Shown piece by piece: positions 26,072 to 38,738 of a DNA stretch of 64,000 bases; the stretch's first letter is position 1; each line of letters begins with the position of its first letter. The notes under the pieces were generated by a model. The model searched no databases, had not been told where the DNA came from, and was given only the letters and a program-made list of their open reading frames with translations. The stretch is from NCBI RefSeq assembly GCF_029227915.1, contig NC_079880.1, positions 19,470,501-19,534,500 on the forward strand, given 5' to 3'. Position numbers and translations under genes: made by a program. The DNA comes from Hydractinia symbiolongicarpus (taxonomy: Eukaryota; Cnidaria; Hydrozoa; Anthoathecata; Hydractiniidae).

Positions 26072-26187
26072 TCTATATTATAATACTAGTACTCGTCTGT
26101 CACGCAAATTAGTACCGCAAGTAGCGAGTCGCACGCAATACGGTATAAAAAGAACGGGCGGGATTTTTTCCACGGGCCACCGACCAG
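26072..26187 (+). mobile_element. Mini-Helitron (116 bp), second of the pair
   Basis: Starts TCTATATTATAATACTAG directly after the CTAG of the preceding copy. It ends with the half-hairpin GGGATTTTTTCCACGGG and CACCGACCAG followed by T. The terminal CCAG departs from CTRR by one base. The internal CGTCTGTCACGC and AGTCGCACGCAATACGGTA match the copy at 5998. Confidence 0.65.
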
Positions 26188-26501
26188 TCTTTTATATAAT
26201 TTTTGCTGTCGATTAAATTAAATGACAAAACAAATAAATTATGGTTATTAAGGGATACCTAATCTTTCTGAAAGAAGCTTGATCAGATCATAATTAATTT
26301 AAAATTGTGTCTCCACGATGAAGGGATAAAATTATGCTGCAGCGTATTGAGTCTCCTCCTTGGTGCCTTCAGAATAAAGAGAATTTATTAAAAATCTTTT
26401 TTAAATAACTACCGCAGAGAATTGCTAAAATGACGTGTCAGGAGTAACGAAAAAAATAGTACAATGTAGTGATTTACGTTCTTTTTATTTCCGTTACAAA
26501 A

Positions 26502-26990
26502 TTAGAATTTCTCTGCCATTATACCAAGAACACCAGACACGATAGATACAGCCACCCCAATCCATCCAATGATATAACTCCAACCATATTGATATTTAAA
26601 ATATATTGAATCAAAATCTTGTTTGTCTGTAAAAATAGCAAGTGCCACCAACATACAACCTCCTCCACAAAACATCAAAATTCCACCAATAATCGACTTG
26701 ACTTTATCTGATACCAACGCTAGGATAGCCAGTATAATGCCTGCTATTATAACCAAGCAAGAAATAACAGCAAATGCTCTCGTTGCTTTGTACCACTTTT
26801 CTTTATCTCCTAAGTCATTTCCAATGGTTTTACAATTCAATTCACCACACACTTTCCAAAGACCAATATCGTGTTTAGTTACATATTTGTTGGTTTTGAT
26901 TTTCAACCATTGATTTCCTCCTGCTCCAGAAGAAATGAAAATACCTGCTAAAATACTCGAAACGAGAAAACAGATTTTGCCCAATGCCAT
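26502..26990 (-). CDS. Claudin/PMP22-like four-transmembrane protein (162 aa)
   Basis: Start chosen at the ATG at 26990 (MALGKICFLVSS); the ORF extends 41 codons further upstream but without family similarity. Four hydrophobic segments are visible: about residues 5-27, 74-96, 100-122 and 134-158. The first extracellular loop has the claudin/PMP22/EMP signature W28, then G43-L44-W45, C48 and C53. Family members build cell-cell junctions or act as tetraspan adaptors at the plasma membrane. The protein is shorter than vertebrate claudins (about 200-230 aa) and ends EKF without an obvious PDZ-binding YV. It is a single exon as read; an upstream noncoding exon is possible. Confidence 0.8.
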   Translation of the reverse strand: MALGKICFLVSSILAGIFISSGAGGNQWLKIKTNKYVTKHDIGLWKVCGELNCKTIGNDLGDKEKWYKATRAFAVISCLVIIAGIILAILALVSDKVKSIIGGILMFCGGGCMLVALAIFTDKQDFDSIYFKYQYGWSYIIGWIGVAVSIVSGVLGIMAEKF

Positions 26991-27579
26991 GTTTTTTAAT
27001 ACCAAGGTGTGTTGTTCTAATAAAGATAAACAAAACGTAAATAAAAAGCATTTTTTTTTCATACAAAAAATGACCAATATTTTTATTTGCGCATCATAGT
27101 ATAAACAGTGCAAGCCTTATAATGTGGTACGTTCGAAATATTGTCTTTTAGTCATAATAAAATTTATGTTAAAAATTCTTTAAAAAAATGTTATAAACTT
27201 CTCTTATGTGTTGTAACTTACAAAAAGCAACTGTAGACAATAAAAGGATGCGAGAACGGAGCAGGCTGTCTAGTTTGCGTGATTAAGTAATGCTTAGAAG
27301 ATTTTCCTGGCAACAAAAGACTCACTGGTACCATACAAGTCAACTCTACGTCTCGTCAACAAAACAGAATAATAACAAATATTCACTTTCGTCAAACATT
27401 CAACAAAACATGGTCTGTTGATAATAACGTCAGAGATCTTCCCAACTCCTTATGAAGGAATATGAAGTCTACTTACCAGTTGTACACAAGAAATTTCGAG
27501 TCTTAGCTTTACACGACAACGTTTGACTTCACAATGATTTGCTACCACTCCCTCTGTCCTCTCAACCGTATATAAAGTG

Positions 27580-28060
27580 TATTTTTGACTTGCTCTAAGC
27601 AGGTATGCTTCTCACAACGGAAATATAAAATTTTTCATTAAGAACCAGTTTTAACTCATTTACCCTCCTTTTTTAGGAATTTTAGCCTTTGTTACTATAA
27701 ATAACAGTTATTTTTGACTTGTTCTAAGCAGGTATGCTTTTCAATACGGAAATATAAAATTCACCATTGAAAACCAGTTTTATCTCATTCAACCTAATAT
27801 TTAGGATTTTCATCCTTTGTTACTATAAATGACGAGGTATGTTTGACTTGCTCCAAGCAGGTATGCTTCTTAATTCATAGAATACCAGTTTTATTTCATT
27901 GAAAGTCCTTTTTTAGGAATTTAAGCCATTGTTACTATGATTGACGGGGTATCACTCTGTTTGCTCTCTCAACCGTAAATAACAAATCAAGTTGTGACTT
28001 GCTCTAAGGAGGTATGCTACACACAAGGAAATGTAAAGTGCTCTGTTGAAAACTGTTTTA
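27580..28060. repeat. Tandem repeat, about 4 copies of about 125-140 bp
   Basis: The phrase TTGACTTGCTCTAAGCAGGTATGCTTCTC recurs in variant form near 27585, 27711, 27841 and 27985. It is followed each time by GGAAATATAAAAT, ACCAGTTTTA and TTTTAGGAATTT words, with the third copy shortened. Copies are 80-90% alike by eye. The array lies upstream of the claudin-like gene. I see no coding potential. Confidence 0.75.
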
Positions 28061-30690
28061 ATCTTTTGAAAACTTTTTTAATTCATTCAGCATCTTTTCT
28101 GAGAAAATTTGTTTTCATTTCCGACTTGACATTTGACCTGGTACTTAAGTTGCTAAAAATGCCCTGAGCTTTATAGAAGTTTGTTAACAACAGTTGCTTA
28201 GATAAAGCAGTTCCTTTCGGACAAGTAGCTTCTAGATAAATTTTAAACATAAAAACTTTTTTTGTCTTATTATTCCATGCCATTTTCAGGAATTTTTGCC
28301 TTAGTAATTTTATGTGACGACAGAGCCTGGAGCAGAGGTTGTAACTATTATGCTTGTATAGGTACTTTTTAATCTGATGATAGTTGGGCATTCACCTATA
28401 AAAAATACTTTCTTGCTTACCAAGGAAACATTTCAGCGTGACATAATTTTCACTTTCTATTCTTATGGAAACTTTCCGACACATGAGAAAATGTCATCCC
28501 ATTGTTTATTTATAAAATTATACTGAATCGATATAACATTCCTGTCCACAGAAAAACCTTTCTACATAAAAAACCTGTTCGCTAGAAAGTGGGAAAGACG
28601 TACATGAGATATCAATGGGGGACTTTAATACTTTAAATATAGTTTGTTAGCTAACCAAGACTTCAGGTCTGAAATCATGCTGAGTCATTTCAATATAAAA
28701 GCTGAGTTTGCAATTGCCTTTTCTCTCACTTTTGTGGTTCAATTCCACGGGGGCAAGTTTCACTTCTGCCAATCACAGCGATCTAACAAGCCGTTGTTTC
28801 GGTACATTACTTTCGTCAGCCAATATATGCACACGTCTTCTAGTTATTTTCGCTACTGAAGTTTGTATAATGTATATGTGCTCGGTTCCACTGTTGTTCT
28901 ACCATACTACAGTTTTACTACACTTCTTATAAACTGCATGATACTGTACGACTACCTTTCTACAAAACTGTACAATGTAGCTATAATGCTTTACCGAGAG
29001 AATGCAAGTGTATATATGCTGAAAAAGCTAATGTACTGAAACATAAGGCTTGGTAGGTCGGTCCTGTAGTTGGAGAAAAGATTTCGTACTCTTAAATTTA
29101 GCTAGGTCGTTGTTAATCTATCAGTTTTCTTTTTCAATGCTCTGAATATAACCTCAGCCTCAAGTTCATAGCTTTTCTTTTAAAAAAAGACGCGTAACAC
29201 GGCATCTTAAGTAAGTCAGTAATTTATTTTTCTTGTCTCTACGAAATGTTATTCACTAAATATCGTTAAATTTAAAAATATAAGGTTTAATATTAAATCA
29301 GTCGTGATTTTAAGATATATACGTTCTTATATACCAAAGAGTCCTTGTATATACCAACTAAGCCAAGCCCAACATCCGCCATTTAAATAGTGAAAACCAA
29401 AACGACATCTTAAAATCTTAACTGTCTAAAATTTAAATGTGTGCACAAAATATGCAAATAAGCCAGATTTTCCTTGTCTTTTTTGTATGCTATATCTAAG
29501 GACAAATTTTAGATAAAAAAAACACAAGAAAATTCTAAATTTATAAAAGGAACAAGAGGTTTTGACAGAGGCAAATTTCAATGACTGAAATTGTTCGCTT
29601 GTATTTTTTTTTCTTACATGCTGGTAAAATCTGTTAAAAAATATAAGATAAGATAAGAAAGTTAAATCAAAGGAGATTCCTAAATTAAGACATTTTAACA
29701 TTCTCTCATGCATTTTTTCTTAATTCTTTCCGATATCTTAATAATAAAACAAATTGTACTATATAATTAATAATAATTAGGTTGTTCTGAAAATTCTATT
29801 ATATTGGTTATTGACAAATTCCTTCTTATCAAAAAATAGCTACGGTTGTGAATGTATGAAAGAGAACTTCACATCAGCATTTAAGAAAGATAAAAGTGTG
29901 TGAAAAAATTACCACGAAGAAAAAAAATAATAATTCGTTTAACATTCCTGAAAGGACACTACCCAAAAGACTTCATTAGTATTGCTAATGAGAGACTATA
30001 AATCTAAGAAATCCAACGAAACCAATCAAGACGGACCAGTCTTTCGAGAATCCTTTATGTGCTAAAAAGAAGCCGATTTAATAGTTCCATATTTTTATTA
30101 ACAAAAATATATAACGTGGTTATAAAACAGATCACATGATAAGTGTATTTCTTGCGACAAATTGTCGAATGTTAAAGTTTAGCATACTCAGGCATGTCAA
30201 GCCAAAATTTTTATAAGTACATTCTAGATCTCGAGAAAAGCTAGTTGTATATAACAAGTAAATTGTGAGACGCGGAAAAATATAATTTTCCAGTGAATAT
30301 TGTTGTGTATATCACCAAACTTACTTTTTTTTGCTTTTTTTATGATCGGAAATCAAATGAGCGCGTCTCAGTGTAACAAATGATGGATAAAGTCAAAATC
30401 CGACCTATATTGGTGATGCAGATCCTAGGGATCCGGTTGACTCATTGTCATATTGAATGTAGAATTATCCCCCGAGACCCCCCCCCCCAAAAAAAAAAAA
30501 AAATACCCCTGAAAAATCCTCTTTAGGAAATTTCCCTTTTAAGAAAATCCCGCCCCACCCCCTGGAAAGTAGCCAAATTAGTTCTTTTTAAATCAGTAAG
30601 TACTTAAGCATAGAATTTGGATTAAAACAGTTACTTGAGCAACAAATTGTATGCAATACGTCTCAAGTAGTTTAATGTTGGCATTTCTTG
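28061..30690. other. Intergenic, no gene seen
   Basis: AT-rich with poly-C/poly-A at 30478-30504. The short ORFs have no recognisable motifs. No repeat borders were found. Confidence 0.4.
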
Positions 30691-30699
30691 GTACACTGG

Positions 30700-31272
30700 C
30701 ACTATATTCGTGTGTTGTAATCAGCATACTTCTTTCTCTCCAGTACTGGAATCCCTCCCAAACAGCGACTGAACTTCACGCGCGAAACATTTTTTTCCTT
30801 CCCTAAAACGTCCACAAATTTAAAGAAGTTTGGATTAAAGGTGTTGACATGTTGCTGTATCCCATTGTGCCACCCTTCCACATTATTGTTCGTTCGAGGT
30901 TAATGATTACTTGTGGGGTTATACATATTTCACATTTCCTTTGTGTCTCTCCATTTCTTCGAAGTCGCCCGATGTAAGTATAAGGAACTACAAATTTCCT
31001 GACGATTTCCTGACGACACTCCATCAGGCGAACCAGATATGAAAATACGGCTTGGATCTTCAACTCCGCTGTCATATAACTGAAATTGCTGGCTGGAACG
31101 CGTGGTCTAATAGATATTCTGCAAGTAACACAGGAATAGCAGCGATTTTTGGCTGGACATGGCGGTATAATCTCCTACCAACCTTCCCACTAGAATCTGC
31201 TGCGTAGTTTCGTTCGTCGTCTCCGCTCATCTTTTTATCACTGATATAACTGTGGAGACTTTTGTGTATCAT
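30700..31272 (-). pseudogene. MULE-like transposase remnant
   Basis: On the minus strand 30750-30910 reads PRTNNNVEGWHNGIQQHVN and then TFNPNFFKFVDVLG. This is the RTNNxxExWH...HPxxxxF motif found C-terminal to the catalytic core of MULE/FLYWCH-type transposase-derived proteins. The surrounding frames are broken (ORFs at 30803-31075 and 31072-31272 run in other frames). No catalytic DDE residues or terminal repeats were identified. It is a decayed fragment. Confidence 0.55.
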
Positions 31273-32029
31273 ATAAATGATGCGAATGTTCGTTGGTTGT
31301 TTCTGTAAAAAATCTGTTTTTCTCTGATTAAGTTATCGAACAACAAGAACTAAAACCACGAGGTAATTCATAAATAAACACGTCTTACTAGAGGACTGTA
31401 TAAAAAGCTAGAAAACAACAACAACTCAAAAATACAAAGAGCATGCGTAAACTATACAAAAATAAGAACCCGTCAACATATAAAGCGCATGCGTAAAACT
31501 TAAAAATCTTTAACAGTTTCTACGAAAGCATCTACCATTGCGAATCAACCTTCTTCGTTGATTTTGCGTGTCGATAAACTACATTGTGTTGACAATTTTA
31601 ACAGAAAGATACAACGAAAATCGCTTTCTAAAGATATGATACAGAATTTTCTTTAAGATAACGAGATTCGTCTTCAGAGGGAAGATACGGGTACGATAGC
31701 AAAACAGAAAATGATTACGATATTCGAGAAGTAAACAACCAGTAAATTATAATTTCAATAATAATAAGAAGCCCTGGGGGCTCTAAGAATTTCCGCTTGC
31801 TACCAAAATATTTGATGAAAACCTGCTAATTCGTTGTGTTATTGTGCCAAACATTCGAAGAGTTTTGGTGCATGAAGCTCTGAAGATAAAGCACACAAGT
31901 GACATTATATCTTACAACAAACGCAAACAAAACGAAACCTGTCATAATAAACTCACATTTTAAAAGAAATTGCTAACAAAAATTACAGCCTATCATTCAT
32001 GGTTAAAAGTCTTGCGATTGAGACGTTTA
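31273..32029. other. Intergenic, no gene seen
   Basis: AT-rich. AAGCGCATGCGTAAA-like words occur twice (31440 and 31481). Nothing else is recognised. Confidence 0.35.
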
Positions 32030-32670
32030 TGGTCTTAAACGGCATTTAGTTGACAAAAAATCAAAAATTTGATGTGACCAACATTTTCAGCATACTTTCT
32101 TTATTAACTGTGCCAATTTTTGTCGAAAATAAAGTGGTTTTAATTTTCGGACAAATTTTGGCCTAAAATGGCATTTAGGTGACAAAAATGAAAGTTTTGA
32201 TGTCACTATTATGTTCACCATACTTTTTTTGTTAACTTTGCCAATTTTTGTCAATAATAAAGTAGTTTTAATTTTTGGACCAATTTTGGCCTAAAATGAC
32301 ATTTAAGGTGACAAAAAACCAAAATTTTGATGTCACGATCATGTTCAGCTATCTTTTTTTGGTAACTGTGCCAATTCTTGTCAAAAATAAAGTAGTTTTA
32401 ATTTTTGGACCAATTTTGGCCTAAAAGGACATTTAGGTAACAAGAAATCAAAATTTTGATGTCACCATCATGTTCAGCATACTTTATTTGTTAACTGTGC
32501 CAAATTTTGTTGAAAATAAATTAGTTTTAATTTTTGAACAAATTTTGGCCTGAAATGACATTTAGGTGACAAAAATCAAAATTATGATGTCACCATTATG
32601 TTCAGCATACTTTTTTTGTTAAGTGTGCCAAATTTTGTCCAATTTTGGCCTGAAACATCATTTAGATGAT
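32030..32670. repeat. Tandem repeat, about 5 copies of about 125 bp
   Basis: Units begin near 32035, 32160, 32284, 32411 and 32540, with a partial sixth at 32643. The unit core is TTTTGGCCTAAAATGGCATT, then TAGGTGACAAAAA, TTGATGTCACCATCATGTTC, AACTGTGCCAATTTTTGTC and AAATAAAGTAGTTTTAATTT. Copies differ at several percent of positions. It is noncoding. A satellite-like origin or an internal repeat of a mobile element are both possible. Confidence 0.85.
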
Positions 32671-35040
32671 TTCCCAGTACTTAGGGAGCTTGGGTACGAA
32701 GTTTTAATCTGTGACGTTTAATTGACCATTTGGGACAGGGTTACCGTGAAATCCCAGGGTTGATTTTTTCTCAAAAAATGCTCCGAAAGAAAAAAACGAC
32801 GGTTTTAAAGAATTTCCTACGTCTTCGAAATTCAATAACTAAGTTTGAAACCCACGCTATAAAAAGGGAGTGGGTTGAATAATGTATTAATACTAAACGC
32901 TAAAGATGTGAACGATGCCGATACATCAATGCCGCGCTATAAAAAGGGAGTCGTAAAAATTTTAATACCGACCAGGGAATATTTCCATAGGGAAAATGTC
33001 TTAGGGGGGGATTTCCTAAGGGTGGTGTTTTCGATAGGAATTTTTCAGGAAAAAATTTTCCAGGGGGGGGGGCTCGGGAAGATATTTCCGGAATTGGTTG
33101 TCATTGATCTCAGTTAAACATAACCTCGTCTACTACAGGACTTCTATTTTTTTTCTTATCTGAAGAATCCTGGTGTTTATTTAATTTTTTAGCTTTGGAG
33201 GGGAGCGTAAGAGGAAGGCTTTTATTTAAACATTTCAGTTTTGTATTTATATAGTTTTTTAATTTACAAATGTTCTTTAAATAATATCGATAAAATCGCC
33301 TCCTTCTGCATCATTAAAAAAAACAGATAAGGAAAGTGACTTATTTGGGCATGTCCTAAATTGATTACATTATTTTTATTTGTTGACCCAGCCAATTCAA
33401 TGTAAATCACAGTTTAATAATTGCTTTTATTAAATATTTTGGTTTAAAGAAGGGGCGTTTATTGGAGGGGCGTTTAAAAGAAGGGGGCGTTTGTTAAATA
33501 TTGCACAAAGGTTTTACAATAGCGTTGTTTGTTTGACTTCTGTAGTAACGGCTGTGCTTAATCTAACTTTGAATTCACGTGTCTGCGCACATTAATGATT
33601 GCTGAATCCAAATATTGGTCAGTTTTTTAAACAAATCAGAATAATTGGAACATGTCAATATGGATTTAAGAATGATTACAACTTCGACATGATATTTCTC
33701 AAAATAGGCTAAACAGAGTCACTTAGCCAGCACTCTGCAGTCAGCAGGGGCGCAGACAAATAAAAAAACGCGCCAGCTGTACATTGCGCATTCACTGCAT
33801 TATGAAGCAATCCACTCCACACAAAATTTGGTGCCATTTTTTACTAGTTTAAATATTAGAAGATTGTCAATTATACACTTTTACGAATATAACACAGAAG
33901 AACAAAGAAAGATACATAGAAGAATATCAAAACACTGAAAGTCCTTTAAAGCATTGAAAATTACTTTAATGTTTTTTTAACAATCTCATTTAGTTCTAAA
34001 TAGAATGACTTTTCAACTGCTCTGAACCCCACGAACACATAACAACATGGACCGCAATAAAGAAAGTTTTTTTTGAACCGCGACGTCACTTTTGACTTGG
34101 ACAGAAACCTCTTAGCAGCAAAAAGGTCAGCTAGTCTCGGTCTACATTCATTAACCATTCCAACTATAGTAAAATGTTTGGATAAGTAAGACATTGTAAA
34201 TATGTATATATCATATGTTTGTGCATTTTCGCTAGGCTGTCTTTATTCTCTGTTTGTTCAAGCACAAGTCGTTTATTTCAGAGCTTTTTAATTAGACTGT
34301 TTCATACGAAAAATCGTGGAATTCGTATCAGTTTACAGTGGTTTCTTCTTCTGTACATATAGTGATTATTTTTACGAAGAAAATACTTGAACTGTATTTT
34401 TGCGTTTTTTCGGAAAGAATAAAAAGTCAAATTCTTCACATTAACGCTGAATACCAATGGAGAAAACCAACCGTATTTCTCTCCTTCCAAAACATTCTCA
34501 GCATTGTTTCATCGCCTGCTATTTATAACGTGTGGCATTAGGGTCGAACACTCATATCGGAAATATTTGCTGACCCTTAACCCAAAAACTATTTGCACTC
34601 TCATCTGATGATGCCCTATCTTGCCACTTAGCTGTTTTTTTTGTACAAACCTTAACAGTCAATGGTGTCAGCAAGTTAGTCCAATTTTTGATTTTGGTCC
34701 TAACCAAGCAAGTTCTAAGTCAGCTATGAACATTGATCCTTTGATGCAACTTTTTTATACCAAGCTGAGTAACTAAACAAGTGGTCATATTTGCTACAAC
34801 GTTTGCCATTATTTAAGTGCAATAACTGTTGGAATTAAGATAAGGACTAATTAGAAATTAGGATAAGACAAAAATTGAAAAAAATAGTTTAAAACATTTT
34901 AAAACGTTGCCAGAACTCATCCACATGTTATAAAGATTTTTTAGAAAGCTGTTCACGCAGTATTCCATCGCATTCGCATAGAGCTTGAGAAGCTAGTCAA
35001 AATGGTGTATAGCATCGTATACTCTTGAAACACGGTCAAC
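32671..35040. other. Intergenic, no gene seen
   Basis: Contains the twice-repeated CGCTATAAAAAGGGAGT (32853 and 32935) and long G runs at 33004 and 33064. Its ORFs have no coding character. Confidence 0.4.
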
Positions 35041-35300
35041 AAGAAATACAGTTAACTCCCGGTAACGTCCATTGGACCGAGGAAATATTTGAAATAAAAA
35101 ATTAAGACTGGCATATTTTTTAAATTTATATATTGCTAGAAATGTGACAAAATATTGATTATATTAAAAAAATATACAGTTCACTCCTGGTAACTCGAAC
35201 CTCTAAAGGACAGAGGAAAATAGTTCGACTTCACGAATGTCCGAGTTAAACGAAGCTCCCGTGTTAAGTCGAGTTTAGTCAAAAATAAAATTATAGTTCG
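35041..35300. mobile_element. Pogo/Tigger-like terminal sequences
   Basis: GTTAACTCCCGGTAACGTCC (35049) and CAGTTCACTCCTGGTAACTC (35178) resemble the termini of pogo/Tigger elements (CAGTxxACTCxxGxTAxxTCGAAC). The second is followed by TCGAACCTCTAAAGGACAGA. I could not pair the ends into a whole element, so this is a remnant or two nested ends. Confidence 0.4.
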
Positions 35301-37140
35301 ACTTAAAGCGATATTTTCAGGAGATTGGGCAACAGTTAATGTTGACAAAGGCATGCAAGTCCCTTGTAAATCTTATATGTGTCTTTTTTTAAGCATACGT
35401 AATTTTCGAAATCAGGCTTGTGTATGCTTAATCTTTATTTGCATCAAGGCTCAGATTATGCTTGCCATATGCTTACGTAAAAAAATTGACCAGGTAGATT
35501 TTGGTCATCACACTTGTTATTCCCGGACAAGGTGCGCTATTTTTGCTTATAAAGATAAGGAAAAGTAAAATGATAAAGATTTCTTTTTAAAAAAACTTCA
35601 AGTGCTCAATTTTTAAGCTGCTTTGAAGTTTGTGAACTAGTCATAAATATTACAGTGATATGCTTACAATATGGTCATTTTTTTACTAAATCTATAAAAA
35701 ACATGCATTACATCAGGAGTTAACATTTAGTCTTTGATTTCCTTCTCCACGGACTTTATCGACTAGCTAGTTTAATATATGTTACAGACCGTAGCTTATT
35801 AACCGCCTAAAAGAATACTGAAGGAAAATTTTTCTTTTTTCCGAAGATAAAAAAAAAAAGTAGCAAATTCATCATAAAAAGTAATTATTCATAAACAGGT
35901 TGTCTAGAGATTTATATGTTTCTGACGGGTGTATAATTTCTTGCACCTTGACCTTTTGAGTGGTCCGTTTATTATACGCACTTCTTCGGAATGATTAGGG
36001 ATTGAGCTTATTAAATTATTTCGTAGTTCCTTTAAGCTTAGATATAAAATGACACCAGATGTCTCCGCACGAAAAGGTATCTGGGAGGGGGCAGGGCTGA
36101 CAACAGAATTTGTCTATTTTTTATTCGCCCATTTGGAAACTGATAGATCAATAAAGAAAAGTTTGGAAGCTTGTTATCTCATAACTATCCGTGACGTCGG
36201 CATGACCGTATCCATTATTTTAGTCAGCATTTTAGGGTCTACACACCAGGGGACACGGACTAATAATATTTTTGAAAAAAATAGTAAGGAGGGGTCATCG
36301 ATAAGTTGAGCCTCGACATGTGATTATCTCCATTGTTGACGTTAGTCTAATGCTTTCATAGGTCGAGGAGAAAACGCGCGAAATAATTACTAAATAAGAC
36401 ATAAGTTTTTTGGCTACTTCATATGTTTTGTTTTGAACCTCGATATATTTATAGATGTTTTCTGAAGAATTGATCTTATATTCTTTTAGAGCGGGATTAT
36501 GTCAACAATGCTATTTCTATGTAGTTACAGCCCTGGTATTCTTTAAAAATCATGCCAGCCACTACACGTTTAAGACGAAATTTTACGAAGTATTCTAAGT
36601 GTTGGAAATCTTAATAAAAATTTCAGTATATTGGACTGTTTTACGCATATACTCTTTCTTTCTTTGCAGCTGTGTTCATTCTTGATATTCTTATAAAACG
36701 CGTGCGTACAAAAAAGGAAAAGTAAAAACCTAACATTTTCTTTCTTTGATACACAAGCAGTTATAGTTAAGAATAAACCTCTCCTAAACATAGCAGTAAT
36801 TCTTAGTACGTTGGGTCAATGCCCTCGAAAGTACTTTTAAAACCTAGAATGCCCTTTTTTACATATACCTTCATGGTCAATAAAAGCACCTATTTTTGTC
36901 ACTACACTACACGTTTTTTGTAAGAACCACATGTTGTCTGTGACTACCAAAGATTATGTTGTTATTTCTCATTTGTTGGCCAACAAAATAGCTATGTTTT
37001 GACGATAGTACAACAGTTTGACGTGAATAACATAATTAAAATTAGTGTTAAAACTCTTTTGCTTCTGTTGTTGTAACATTTGACATTTCTTGGAATACAT
37101 TGATAATGTTCGAACTAAATAAATATATGTAATTTACAAT
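35301..37140. other. Intergenic; possible Helitron 3' end near 35766
   Basis: Mostly AT-rich noncoding sequence. CTCCACGGACTTTATCGACTAG at 35745-35766 resembles the Helitron 3' end seen elsewhere, but the 5' half of the hairpin is lost. No gene is supported. Confidence 0.35.
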
Positions 37141-37340
37141 TTTGACGTTAAATTGATAAATGTAATACATAATAAAATTCAACGTTGAATCAACTGTGAC
37201 GTTAAATAGACGTTGATTTTACGTTGAAAATAAAACTTTTTTGTCGTCTTTTTCCGACGTCTATTTAACGTCAGGCAACAACGTCTTTTCAACTTCGAAA
37301 CAACGTCTTACAACGTCTAATCAACGTCTTTAATATGGTG
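37141..37340. repeat. Dispersed AACGTC/GACGTT repeat
   Basis: Many copies of AACGTC, GACGTT and TCAACGTTGA words in both orientations, centred on TTTTCCGACGTCTATTTAACGTC. They form local palindromes. This looks like a non-autonomous foldback element. The borders are not clear. Confidence 0.5.
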
Positions 37341-37720
37341 TTAAAAAATATTCTCGCAACTGTTATTCTTACACAGTTTCGAAGATTTGGTCAAATTAAT
37401 AAATAATGTTCAAGTTATCCTCTCCCCAACATGATCCCAACGATGCCGTACCTGACTATTCTGAATAAGAATAATATTGTTTGCACTGTATACGATTTTT
37501 TAGCATAACCATCAGCAATATATACAACTTCTCCAATAAAACCATGATAAATAAAACAATGGTTTTATAAAGGGATCTTTTATACCTCCGTGATACTTTA
37601 TCAGGTATTTACAACGGGTGCTATGTAGAAATCTCTAGTATTTCAGTCCAATCCAAAGTTATCAACCTCATTGTGGAATCAAATTTTGTCTAATTAAAAT
37701 AAAATTAGCATAAATATATA

Positions 37721-38694
37721 CCTTATTGGTTAAAATTTCGTCGGTCAAAATTTTTCGTCGGTTATAAAATTTTGCCGGTGAAAAGTGACGAAATTTTTCT
37801 GAAATTCCGTCACTTTTAACCGACGAAAATTTTAACCTCCTTTCAGAAGAAAACAGTTTTTTTGTTTTTATACTTATATCTAACAAAACAAATGCTAATC
37901 AATAATAAAACAAGTGTTTTTTTCTTCATTTATTTAAAATAATCATTTTTTCATATTTATCTGCCAAAAAGAAAGAGCTTGTTACCCAGAAGAAAAAGTC
38001 TTGACCTTTAATTTAGTATCATGAATACTTTTAAAGGTCAAGACAACGACGAAATGAAACGATTATGTGCGAAAAACAACTGTGAATTGGTTATCGTTCC
38101 GCATAATTTCATGTGCCAAAATATTCATTTTACATAAGTTCAACACGTGGTACGTTGATAGAGTAAGGAAGCAATTTTTAAACGGAGTTGCACCTGGTGA
38201 TGTCAAAGTTTCTCTCAAGTTAAGTGATTTGAAGCCTCTACTCTCTAGTGGATTGTTGAAACATACAACCATCTCAAGCTACAAAATGATTCTATTATCA
38301 ACGATTTTGATGCTGCAGGTATCGCAGAGACGATCAAGTCTGCTAACAGAGTCTTTGCACGTATAGAAAACCCATTTGATGAGCAGAGACAAAACTTAAT
38401 CATTCATCTTAATAGATTTATTTACAATGAAAAGAGAAAACTTACTTATGTTTTTTGAAATTTTAGTTTTTTTTTCTTTCCTCCTAATACCTCCTTTTTT
38501 ATGGCTTCAAATATGACTTTAAAAGGGTCTGTCGACTTCAAACACGAATGAAAACACGTAAATAAGAAAATTCAATTTTGGTGAAAAATTTCGTCGGTCA
38601 AAATTTTAAGACGGTTATAAAATTTCGCCGGTGAAAGATGACATAAATTTTTAAATTTCGTCACTTTTCACCGACGAAATTTTAACCGATAAGG
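37721..38694 (+). mobile_element. Deletion derivative of a pogo/Tigger-like transposon (974 bp)
   Basis: The ends are inverted repeats CCTTAT(T/C)GGTTAAAATTTCG, continuing to TCGGT, flanked by TA on both sides. About 120 bp at each end forms further hairpins (GTGACGAAATTT). The interior on the plus strand encodes the tail of a DDE_1/pogo transposase: FKGQDNDEMKRLCAKNNCEL followed by VIVPHN at 38031-38110, then FNTWYVDRVRKQFLNGVAPG and KVSLKLSDLKPL to about 38240, then a frameshifted tail INDFDAAGIAETIKSANRVF. The N-terminus and first catalytic residues are missing. It has lost autonomy. Confidence 0.75.
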
Positions 38695-38738
38695 TATTCC
38701 AGGACCATACTACGGAAGCCCATTAGTGCCATTGCTCT

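Noticed and set aside
33000-33080. G-runs as a possible G-quadruplex regulator
   Set aside because: Runs are isolated and not in a four-run arrangement near a gene; more likely low-complexity sequence.
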